From the IMG/VR virus record IMGVR_UViG_3300047640_000003, positions 1-29,860 of that record: a DNA stretch of 29,860 nt; one strand, written 5' to 3'. The stretch comes from a virus. Of the stretch, positions 21,560-27,732 are shown one piece after another. The notes below the pieces were generated by a model. It saw nothing but the letters and a program-made list of their open reading frames with translations, was not told where the DNA came from and searched no databases. The first letter of the stretch is position 1; every line of letters begins with the position of its first letter. Position numbers and translations under genes: made by a program.

Positions 21560-22153
21560 CTACTCGTAAGCGTTCCGGTATTGCATGGCCCTTGACAGCC
21601 ACTTGGTGTCTGTCTCAATTCTTCCAATCAGAAGGTTGCAGCTAGTACAAAGCAGACCCCGTACACACTTTCCACATGATGTCTTCCCCGGACAGCACGA
21701 GTGGTCATGGTCAACAGCAAGTCTCCTACCCCCTTCTTTAGGGGCTGTGGAGCAGAGAGCACAATGACCACCTTGTCTCTTCAATTTAGCGTTGTACTCC
21801 TCCGATGTCATCTTGTACTGATACATAAGGGACTGGTCACGGAGCTTCTGCTTATACTCCGCTGGGCTCTCCTCCCTCTGCTTATCACGCCAGCGTCTTT
21901 GAGATGCACCTCCATCGGCGGCTACCCTCCGGTACTGGCTACGCTTCTGTTTGTTCCCTTCCCGTGATGCCCACTCCCTCTGGTACTCAGCCAGCCGCTT
22001 CCTGATGTCAGGATTACTTCTACGCTGCTTGGAATACTCCGCTGCACATTCCCTACAGTATGTCTGGTACTTCCCATTGCTAACTCCGAAAGAAGTAACA
22101 GGGAGTCTTACTCCCTCACCGTTGTTGTGCCTAGAACATAGTTTCTTATCCAT
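21560..22153 (-). CDS. Endonuclease VII-like HNH nuclease, antisense within the head module
   Basis: The start is ATG 22153 (MDKKLCSRHNNGEGV) behind GGGGAG, giving 197 residues. The C-terminal part is an endonuclease VII-type HNH fold: C131-x2-C134 (HCALCSTAP), DHDH at 148-151, C169-x2-C172 and N173 (LLCTSCNLLIG). An upstream YCRECAAEYSK segment adds another zinc-type pair, and the centre is a long basic helix (PAEYKQKLRDQSLMYQYKMT). Free-standing enzymes of this type are often homing endonucleases. Its antisense placement between protease and capsid, flanked by a terminator and a structured leader, fits a mobile insertion in the late operon. Confidence 0.9.
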   Translation of the reverse strand: MDKKLCSRHNNGEGVRLPVTSFGVSNGKYQTYCRECAAEYSKQRRSNPDIRKRLAEYQREWASREGNKQKRSQYRRVAADGGASQRRWRDKQREESPAEYKQKLRDQSLMYQYKMTSEEYNAKLKRQGGHCALCSTAPKEGGRRLAVDHDHSCCPGKTSCGKCVRGLLCTSCNLLIGRIETDTKWLSRAMQYRNAYE

Positions 22154-22238
22154 AACTCCCCTAACTAAGTGTGTATGGATAAGTAATACTGACAAACTTA
22201 CACAATTCCTGAAATTCAAGTGAAGAAACTTGGTGGTC

Positions 22239-22328
22239 GGTTACTAGTAGCAACGTTATAGGTAGTGACAGGTAATACTGAGCCCCAGCGCACCGTTTGA
22301 ATACGGAATCACTACTTACCTAGTAACC
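22239..22328 (+). other. Nested inverted repeats in the capsid-gene leader (possible structured RNA)
   Basis: Outer arms GGTTACTAG (22239-22247)/CTAGTAACC (22320-22328) enclose inner arms GTAGTGA (22262-22268)/TCACTAC (22309-22315), with a small CCGT/ACGG hairpin in the apical part. The pairing is perfect in each arm, so a roughly 90-base folded leader is plausible. It lies in the 248-base gap (22154-22401) that must contain the capsid promoter or processing site. The ribosome site AGGACATACCCCG is close to ATG 22402. Confidence 0.5.
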
Positions 22329-22401
22329 CAGCCTACCGCAACCATCCCCGCTGGATGTGTCCTGCGTAAGCCCAAAAAACTAATACATAGGACATACCCC
22401 G

Positions 22402-23562
22402 ATGACTGCTCAACAGTTGCGTGAACAACGTGCAAAGCTGATTGCTGATGCACAGGCTGTAATCCCTGAAGATACTTCGAAATTTACCAGTGAACTCCGT
22501 ACCAAGGCAGAGGCTATGTTTGCTGACGCTAAGGGTCTGGATTCTCTTATTGCCACGATGGAAGCGGAAGAGCGTTCTACACTTGAATCCCGTAGCCGTG
22601 ACATGCAGCTCCCACAGGTTGGTGAGCACGCTGTAACTGAAGACCGTAGTGCAGAAGTAAAGGCTTCACTCCGTAGCTACCTCCAGACGGGTAAGGTTGA
22701 AACTCGTGACCTGACTGTCTCTGCCGATGGTGTGATGATTCCCACCTTTGTAGCAGACCCCGTGTTGGCCAAGAAGGCTCCGGGCTTCATCCTTGACCTA
22801 GTGGGCAAGATGAATACCAAGACTGGTGCCCCGGTGAAGGTTCCCTACTGGAACGATTTGTCTAACTCGTTCGTTCTGAACTCCACAGGTATTACCACGA
22901 CTGACCCGGTTGTCACTGATGGCCCTACCATCAGCATTGATGACTATCGCTTCAACCCGCTCTTGCTGGATAACAGCTTGATTCAGGATGCATCGTATGA
23001 CATCGAAGGCGCGGTGGTTAATGCTATTGCTCTCCGCTATCAGCGTGACATGAGCAAAGCCATCACGCTGGGCAACTCCAGCAACATCGCTGGTCTTACC
23101 TCTTGCACGGCAACTGTACAGACTGGCACCACACTGGTTGTGGCGTACAAGGATTTCATCAACACCTTTGCTGCCCTCGACCCGGCCTATGCTGCTAACG
23201 CTGTCTGGACGATGAACAACACGACCCTAGCGGCTGTGATGAACATTGTAGATGCTAACCAACGTCCGCTGTTCCTTAACTATACGGATGGTGGAGCCTC
23301 TGGCTTCGCTGGTTCCATCCTTGGCTACTCCGTCAAGTTGAACCAGTACCAGCCCAACATTGGTGTAGCTGCTCAACAGTGCCATTTTGGAGATTTTTCC
23401 CAAGGGTACTACTTCCGCACCCTTGACACCGGAATCATGGTGAAGAGACTTGCAGAGCGTTACGCTGAACTCAACCGTGTGGGTTATGTCGCATTTACCC
23501 GTGTCGGTGGCGTGTTGGTAAACGCTGGTACTCCTCCAATCGTCGCAATGCTTGGTAAGTAA
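22402..23562 (+). CDS. Major capsid protein (HK97 fold)
   Basis: 386 residues. The N-terminal 105 residues are a highly charged helical delta/scaffold domain (REQRAKLIADAQAVIPED, KFTSELRTKAEAMFADA), normally removed by the prohead protease. The capsid domain shows VKVPYWNDLSNSFV, an E-loop region, the spine helix (YDIEGAVVNAIALRYQRDMSKAI), WTMNNTTLAAVMNIVD, the P-loop region and the ending GYVAFTRVGGVLVNAGTPPIV. Length and order are typical. It is preceded by a structured leader and followed by a hairpin, consistent with high expression. Confidence 0.95.
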   Translation: MTAQQLREQRAKLIADAQAVIPEDTSKFTSELRTKAEAMFADAKGLDSLIATMEAEERSTLESRSRDMQLPQVGEHAVTEDRSAEVKASLRSYLQTGKVETRDLTVSADGVMIPTFVADPVLAKKAPGFILDLVGKMNTKTGAPVKVPYWNDLSNSFVLNSTGITTTDPVVTDGPTISIDDYRFNPLLLDNSLIQDASYDIEGAVVNAIALRYQRDMSKAITLGNSSNIAGLTSCTATVQTGTTLVVAYKDFINTFAALDPAYAANAVWTMNNTTLAAVMNIVDANQRPLFLNYTDGGASGFAGSILGYSVKLNQYQPNIGVAAQQCHFGDFSQGYYFRTLDTGIMVKRLAERYAELNRVGYVAFTRVGGVLVNAGTPPIVAMLGK

Positions 23563-23568
23563 CAAACT

Positions 23569-23595
23569 GGGGAGCCTCGCAACAAGGGGCTCCCC
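23569..23595 (+). terminator. Hairpin after the capsid gene (not a standard terminator)
   Basis: Perfect 8-bp stem GGGGAGCC (23569-23576)/GGCTCCCC (23588-23595), 11-base loop. No T run follows, so it may be a partial attenuator or an mRNA 3'-end stabiliser that lets capsid be made in excess over the downstream genes. Confidence 0.5.
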
Positions 23596-23608
23596 ACCTC
23601 CTCTTACC

Positions 23609-23794
23609 ATGCAGATACTTATCACACAGCACATTGCTACAGCTCCCACTGTCCATGCCCCTTATGGAGAGGTTATCACCGTGTCTGAGGAGTTAGGTCA
23701 GGCATGGGTAGAAGCTGGCATTGCTTCACTCGTAGTAGAGACAGCCGTCTCCCCTAAGTTGGCTGAGACCGCAGTAACTAGGAAAAGACGCTAA
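23609..23794 (+). CDS. Small head protein (61 aa), head-tail region
   Basis: The start is ATG 23609 (MQILITQHIATAPTVHAPYG). It reads like the small protein that often follows the capsid gene in HK97-like phages (Y-x-x-GE...V.....A...W..AG.A). The conserved piece is VITVSEELGQAWVEAGIASLV. The upstream region is poor in ribosome-site purines (CCTCCTC), so translation may rely on coupling or on the post-capsid hairpin. Its stop overlaps the next start by one base. Confidence 0.65.
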   Translation: MQILITQHIATAPTVHAPYGEVITVSEELGQAWVEAGIASLVVETAVSPKLAETAVTRKRR

Positions 23795-24432
23795 TGGGAA
23801 TCTCACTACAACGTGTAGAGGTTACAGGTACTGAACCAGTCACGCTGGCTGAGATGAAATCTCACCTACGTGTGGATTTTCCAGATGATGACTCCTTGAT
23901 TTCAAGTCTGATTACCGCTGCTAGACAGCGTGCTGAAAACATCACAGGACGTTGTATCCCCACCAGTAACTGGATTTATGGGCTGGATACATTCCCTTAC
24001 GGTTGGACTAACCAGAGTGCCCCAGCCCGGTCAGGTTTAACACAGTTCATGGGGTGGTGGGCTAATGCTCAGACCATCCGCATTCCTCAGGCTCCGCTAC
24101 AGTCCATCACAAGCATTCAGTACATACCCGGTGGGGGTGGGTCTTATCTCACACTAGACCCCTCTACTTACACCGTGGATGCCAACAGTAATCCAGCCGT
24201 GGTCTTCCCTATCGTCAACTACTACTGGCCAGCCTGTTACGCAGTCAAGAATACCGTATTGATTAGCTTTGTAGCTGGGTATGGAGATAACTGCCCAGAG
24301 GATGTCAAGGTAGCCATTCGTATGCTGGTTGCTTATTGGTATGAGAACCGTCAGGACAATGCAGTAACACCGACTGTGGTTAATAGCCTTCTATCGAACT
24401 ACAGAAGCCAGCCTTGTGGGTACGTGCGCTAA
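23794..24432 (+). CDS. Head-tail connector (gp6-like / phiE125 gp8 family)
   Basis: 212 residues. The N-terminal motif EPVTLAEMKSHLRVDFPDDDSLI, then SSLITAARQRAENITGRCI, is the signature of the gp6-like adaptor family. This protein forms the ring docking below the portal. The middle carries a longer beta insertion (PLQSITSIQYIPGGGGSYLT) and the end is PEDVKVAIRMLVAYWYENR. It is translated from ATG 23794, which overlaps the preceding stop. Confidence 0.87.
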   Translation: MGISLQRVEVTGTEPVTLAEMKSHLRVDFPDDDSLISSLITAARQRAENITGRCIPTSNWIYGLDTFPYGWTNQSAPARSGLTQFMGWWANAQTIRIPQAPLQSITSIQYIPGGGGSYLTLDPSTYTVDANSNPAVVFPIVNYYWPACYAVKNTVLISFVAGYGDNCPEDVKVAIRMLVAYWYENRQDNAVTPTVVNSLLSNYRSQPCGYVR

Positions 24433-24764
24433 TGGAACCCGGAAAGCTCAAGAAGCGGTTGTCATTCCAGCGTCTAAGCTCCGCTACCAATTCCTTTGGT
24501 GAGGCTACCCAGTGGGTTACCTACTACACCTGTTGGGGCTCAGTTCAGCAGCTCAGAGCCCAGCTTATCTATGGCACTGGTGAGCAGGTAGGCAAGGAGA
24601 CTTATGACATCAGGGTTAGGCACACCACAACCCAGAGTATCAATATTGGCGATAGATGCCAGTTAGCGGATGGCACCACCTTCCAGATAGATGGGTTGAT
24701 GAACATTCAGATGCTTAACCGCGAGATTCAGATACTCAGCCACGTCATTAACGAGACCAGCTAA
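24432..24764 (+). CDS. Head closure / head-tail joining protein (SPP1 gp16-like)
   Basis: 110 residues starting MEPGKLKKRLSFQRLSSATN, with the characteristic GE.T..W.......W..... pattern (FGEATQWVTYYTCWGSVQQL), IRVRHTTTQSINIGDRC and a closing FQIDGLMNIQMLNREIQIL. It fits the phage head-tail joining family that seals the connector after packaging. The ATG is in a TAATG overlap with the upstream gene. Six residues upstream of this start in the same frame are not supported. Confidence 0.85.
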   Translation: MEPGKLKKRLSFQRLSSATNSFGEATQWVTYYTCWGSVQQLRAQLIYGTGEQVGKETYDIRVRHTTTQSINIGDRCQLADGTTFQIDGLMNIQMLNREIQILSHVINETS

Positions 24765-25192
24765 TGGATACCGTTGAGGTAGTTGGGTTAGATGACCTAC
24801 TCACAGCCTTCTCTGAGATGCAACCCCAGATGGTTAAGAGAGCGTTACATGACGCCCTTGACTTAGGTGGAACGGTTCTACAGACGGCTCTAGCGGAAGC
24901 AGCACCACGCTATGAAGGTGATGCAACTCCACCCCACCCGGCTGGACAGCTCGAAGCTGACATAAGACGGGTAGTGAAGATGAAGCCAGCAGAGGGTCAG
25001 GGAATAGTAGCCGTAGGCCCGTCAGCAGCCAGCTTCTATGGGGCTTTTGATGAGTTCGGAACGAGTCATCAGGAAGCTAAGCCATGGGTAAGACCAGCGT
25101 TTGATAGCTCCGTTGACGAAGCTATGGATGTGTTTGACCAAGTCTTGAGTGCCTACATAGACGAATTCTGTAAAGAGCAAGGCGGTAAGTAA
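24764..25192 (+). CDS. Neck / tail-completion protein (HK97 gp10-like)
   Basis: 142 residues. The pattern VGLDDLLTAFSEMQPQMVK, ALDLGGTVLQTALAEAAP, a PP..AG.L..DI segment, then FYGAFDEFGTSHQEAKPWVR and PAFD, is the standard HK97 gp10 family signature (Y...E.GT....A.PF.RPA). It acts at the head-tail interface. Start and stop are both one-base overlaps with its neighbours. Confidence 0.9.
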   Translation: MDTVEVVGLDDLLTAFSEMQPQMVKRALHDALDLGGTVLQTALAEAAPRYEGDATPPHPAGQLEADIRRVVKMKPAEGQGIVAVGPSAASFYGAFDEFGTSHQEAKPWVRPAFDSSVDEAMDVFDQVLSAYIDEFCKEQGGK

Positions 25193-25575
25193 TGCTGTTA
25201 GAGGGGCTGTACACACTACTCCAATCATGCACCCCTCTGACCAACATTGTTGGTACACGGATATACCCCCTTGTGCTGCCAAAGAATTACACAGTACCAG
25301 CGGTCACGTTCGGTCAGGTGTCTAGTACCACTGAAGTCCATCTGGATAGGACATACGTAGAGACCACTTCTGTTGACATTAACAGTTGGGCTCTTACTTA
25401 CTCCGATGCTGCTAAAGCACAAGACGCTATTAACACCCTGCTGAGCATGTACCAAGGCACGCTATCAGACGGAACGGTTGTGCTCTATACGCAGAGCAGT
25501 ACCCACCCAGATGAGTTTGAGCATGATTCGTTGCTCTATCGCTGTACCACTACGTTCACCATTCAACACACATAA
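25192..25575 (+). CDS. Tail terminator protein (DUF3168 type)
   Basis: 127 residues. The pattern LEGLYTLLQSCTPLTNIVGT, then RIYPLVLPKNYTVPAVTF and DINSWALTYSDAAKAQDAIN, fits the tail-completion/terminator family that caps the tail tube at its head-proximal end. It sits in the expected position, between the gp10-like gene and the tail tube. The ATG overlaps the preceding stop. Confidence 0.87.
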   Translation: MLLEGLYTLLQSCTPLTNIVGTRIYPLVLPKNYTVPAVTFGQVSSTTEVHLDRTYVETTSVDINSWALTYSDAAKAQDAINTLLSMYQGTLSDGTVVLYTQSSTHPDEFEHDSLLYRCTTTFTIQHT

Positions 25576-25595
25576 CTTTCTAGGAGCAACACATC

Positions 25596-26018
25596 ATGTC
25601 AACCAAAGCACAGAGCGGTCTAGGCTCAGCAGTAAAGATTGGCTCTACTCTCATCGGAGAAGTCCAGTCAGTAAAGCAAAGCGGCTGCAAGTGGGACACA
25701 GAAGACGCTACTAACTTCGCCTCAACCGCTAAAGAATTCGTAGCCACCATCATTGACTGGGGTGAGTTTGCAGTTGAAGCAAAGCGGGTATCTACCGATG
25801 CTGGGCAGCTTGCCGTAGTAGCTGCATTCGGCACGGGTGCAGCCACAGCCTTCACCATCACGCTACTTAAAGAAGCGGGGCAGGTAACAACTGGTGACAG
25901 CTATTCATTCAATGGAATCGTTACTGAGGCTGACATTTCACTGGATGCCACTAAGCTAACTCCCTTCTCTTTCAAAGTAAAAGTAACCGGAGCTGTCACC
26001 TTCACAGAAGGCGCATAA
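25596..26018 (+). CDS. Major tail tube protein, copy 1 (intact)
   Basis: 140 residues, the position-appropriate tail tube protein: between tail terminator and chaperones, with GEVQSVKQSGCKWDTEDATN, FASTAKEFVATIIDWGEF, VEAKRVSTDAGQLAVVAAFG, and the late strands FTITLLKEAGQVTTGDSYSF and PFSFKVKVTG. The ribosome site TAGGAGCAACACATC is good. A second, closely related copy follows 34 bases later but is frameshifted. Intact reading makes this one the probable functional subunit. Confidence 0.87.
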   Translation: MSTKAQSGLGSAVKIGSTLIGEVQSVKQSGCKWDTEDATNFASTAKEFVATIIDWGEFAVEAKRVSTDAGQLAVVAAFGTGAATAFTITLLKEAGQVTTGDSYSFNGIVTEADISLDATKLTPFSFKVKVTGAVTFTEGA

Positions 26019-26052
26019 CCCCCTAGTCACTGACTTCATAAAGGAATAAATC

Positions 26053-26480
26053 ATGGCCACAAAAGCAACTGATGGTGGGGGTACCGTTCTAGCAGTAGGA
26101 GCTACTCCCACCGCAATAGGTGAGATTCAAAGTGTTAAGCAGTCTGGTGCCAAGTGGGATACGGAGGAAGCCACCAACATGGGCTCCACAGCCAAGGAGT
26201 TTGTGGCACTGTTCTCGACTGGGGAGAGTTCGCTATTGAAGCTAAGCGGGTCTCTACCGACGCTGGACAACTGTTAGTGGTAGCTGCATTCAACACAGGT
26301 GCCCTTACCTCATTCACCCTTACCCTTCCCAAGGAAGGCACTGAAGCTACCACTGGTGACAAGTACGTGTTCAACGCCCTTGTAACTGAGCTAGACGTGT
26401 CTGCTGAATATAACAAGCTGGTGCCGTTCACCTGCAAGCTTAAGGTTGTCGGTCAGCCTACCTTTACGCAAGGAAGCTAA
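26053..26480 (+). pseudogene. Major tail tube protein, copy 2, single-base frameshift
   Basis: Starts MATKATDGGGTVLAVGATPT and matches copy 1 until KEFVALF. It then reads out of frame from about 26215 and stops at 26277. The matching continuation (DWGEFAIEAKRVSTDAGQLL and on, to PTFTQGS) is in the -1 frame from 26217 to the stop at 26480. The total of 428 bases is one short of a 142-codon gene. No classical slippery heptamer is at the break (CTGTTCTCGAC). The downstream half is well conserved, so the defect is recent or a sequence error; a programmed event is less likely. A duplicated tail tube protein is unusual. Confidence 0.85.
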
Positions 26481-26487
26481 TAACTAG

Positions 26488-26841
26488 ATGGCAAAGAAAC
26501 CCAACACCCCCACCGCTATTAAATCTGTACTCCCCAAAGTCAAGCTCAGTGTTGATGGGGTTGACTACTGGTTAGTGTACGACTTCAACGCCCTTGCTGA
26601 GGGTGAGGCACAGACTGGTATCAACCTTCTCCAATGCCTTAACTTTCAGAACCTGAACGCTACCAAGATTCGTGGCTTGCTCTACGCTGCCCTTCTCCGT
26701 CTCCAGCCGGATACAACCATTGAAGATGCTGGGAACCTTCTAGGCTCCGCTGATTCCTCAGCGGTAATGAATGCCATCGTGGAAGCCTATCTGGGTAGCC
26801 AACCAAAACCAGAGCCTGAGACTGAACCAAAAAACGAGTAA
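26488..26841 (+). CDS. Tail assembly chaperone, short form (lambda G-like)
   Basis: 117 residues read in zero frame: MAKKPNTPTAIKSVLPKVKL, DYWLVYDFNALAEGEAQTGI, NLLQCLNFQNLNATKIRGLL, then the Glu/Pro-rich end PEPETEPKNE. This is the small chaperone that coats the tape measure during tail assembly. It sits between the tail tube and the tape measure. Its last codons contain the -1 frameshift site that links it to the downstream T-like frame. The ATG follows the pseudogene stop by eight bases. Confidence 0.85.
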   Translation: MAKKPNTPTAIKSVLPKVKLSVDGVDYWLVYDFNALAEGEAQTGINLLQCLNFQNLNATKIRGLLYAALLRLQPDTTIEDAGNLLGSADSSAVMNAIVEAYLGSQPKPEPETEPKNE

Positions 26842-27209
26842 CCGGGGAGCGTGAGCTTACCCCGGAAGAAGTCTGGATGAACATGTGGACGTTTGCCAAG
26901 TTCAACCTCCACTTAACAGATGAAGAGTTTGGGCAGTTAACCCCACGTCAGTACCACGCCATGAAGCAACGGTTTGAGCAAGAGCAAGAGCATAGGGATT
27001 GGTACAACGCTTGTGTCTGTACCTCCATTATCAACTACTCCCTGTCCAGACCCAAGAAACCCGTACAGATAACAGACTTCATGCCTACCCGGTCAGCCTC
27101 TGTCCAGCCTGTAAAGAGAGTTAAGAGGATTACCAAGGCTAACCGTAAGCAGATAGCTGACTCACTCCGTGCAATGTTCGCTTCCGCTAGACCACTGGAT
27201 AAGAGGTAG
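26488..27209 (+). CDS. Tail assembly chaperone, long frameshift product (lambda G-T-like)
   Basis: After slippage at 26835 the frame continues as RVTGERELTPEEVWMNMW, then TFAKFNLHLTDEEFGQLTPR, to the basic end ADSLRAMFASARPLDKR at 27209: 116 residues from the first frame plus 124 from the second, about 240 in all. The T-like part is typical in length and joins the tape measure to the tube. An ATG at 26877 inside the second frame has no good ribosome site, so the fusion is the better reading. In lambda a few per cent of ribosomes shift, so the long product should be the minor one. Confidence 0.85.
26829..26865 (+). promoter_or_regulatory. -1 ribosomal frameshift signal (A AAA AAC plus stem-loop)
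   Basis: Slippery heptamer AAAAAAC at 26829-26835, placed in zero frame as CCA-AAA-AAC. The zero-frame stop TAA is at 26839-26841. Six bases after the heptamer comes a perfect 6-bp GC stem, CCGGGG (26842-26847)/CCCCGG (26860-26865), with a 12-base loop. The geometry is that of known -1 sites. Confidence 0.9.
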
Positions 27210-27227
27210 TTCCGAGTAATAGACACC

Positions 27228-27715
27228 ATGATTCTCTACATGATTGTGAACAAGATTAACGGGAAGTATTACATTGGGAAAACAACTACCAGCCTAAAGC
27301 ACAGATGGTACTTCCATAAGTATAACACAGCCCATGACGGTAAAACATACCTCTATCGGGCGATGCGTAAGCATGGGGTTGATAACTTTGAGATTCACGA
27401 GCTGGGCTCTCATTACAAGTCTGATGAAGAGTTAAAGAAGTGGGAAGCTGCTTTCATCCAGCTATTCAAGTCCCAAGACCCCAAACGTGGGTACAACCTC
27501 ACCGCTGGTGGGGATGGAGCAACAGGATATACCCATTCCGCTGAAACCCGTAAAAGATGGGTGACGTTAGACGGGGTAAGCCCAAGTCCGCTGAGACACG
27601 TAAACGGATGAGTGACGCAATGCGAAGTAGACCACTCGACCCTAACCCAACACCGAACGCTCTAGCTAGTCGTAGACACACCGAACGAGTACGGGCAAGG
27701 TTAGCTGCCCAATAG
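27228..27715 (+). pseudogene. GIY-YIG homing endonuclease with NUMOD3 tail, frameshifted
   Basis: GIY-YIG core: LYMIVNKINGKYYIGKT (YIG at residues 15-17), R26 in HRWYFH, and E73 in WEAAFIQLF; the tail has NUMOD3-like HSAETRKR DNA-binding repeats. The zero frame runs to 27611, but the meaningful continuation (MGDVRRGKPKSAETRKRMSD ... RLAAQ) is in the -1 frame from 27557 to 27715, so one base is missing near 27555-27557 in an A-rich spot. The total of 488 bases is one short of 163 codons. Like the HNH gene, it lies between two structural genes, typical of a homing element. It may still make a catalytic domain. Confidence 0.85.
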
Positions 27716-27732
27716 CAACCTAAGGAGTCCCC

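Noticed and set aside
22154-22401. Group I intron around the HNH gene
   Set aside because: The non-coding part is about 250 bases, I see no group I core elements, and the HNH gene is antisense. The flanking protease and capsid frames are both complete.
26053-26277. Programmed frameshift in tail tube copy 2
   Set aside because: No slippery heptamer or downstream stem at the break, and the length is one base short of an intact gene. Mutation or sequence error is simpler.
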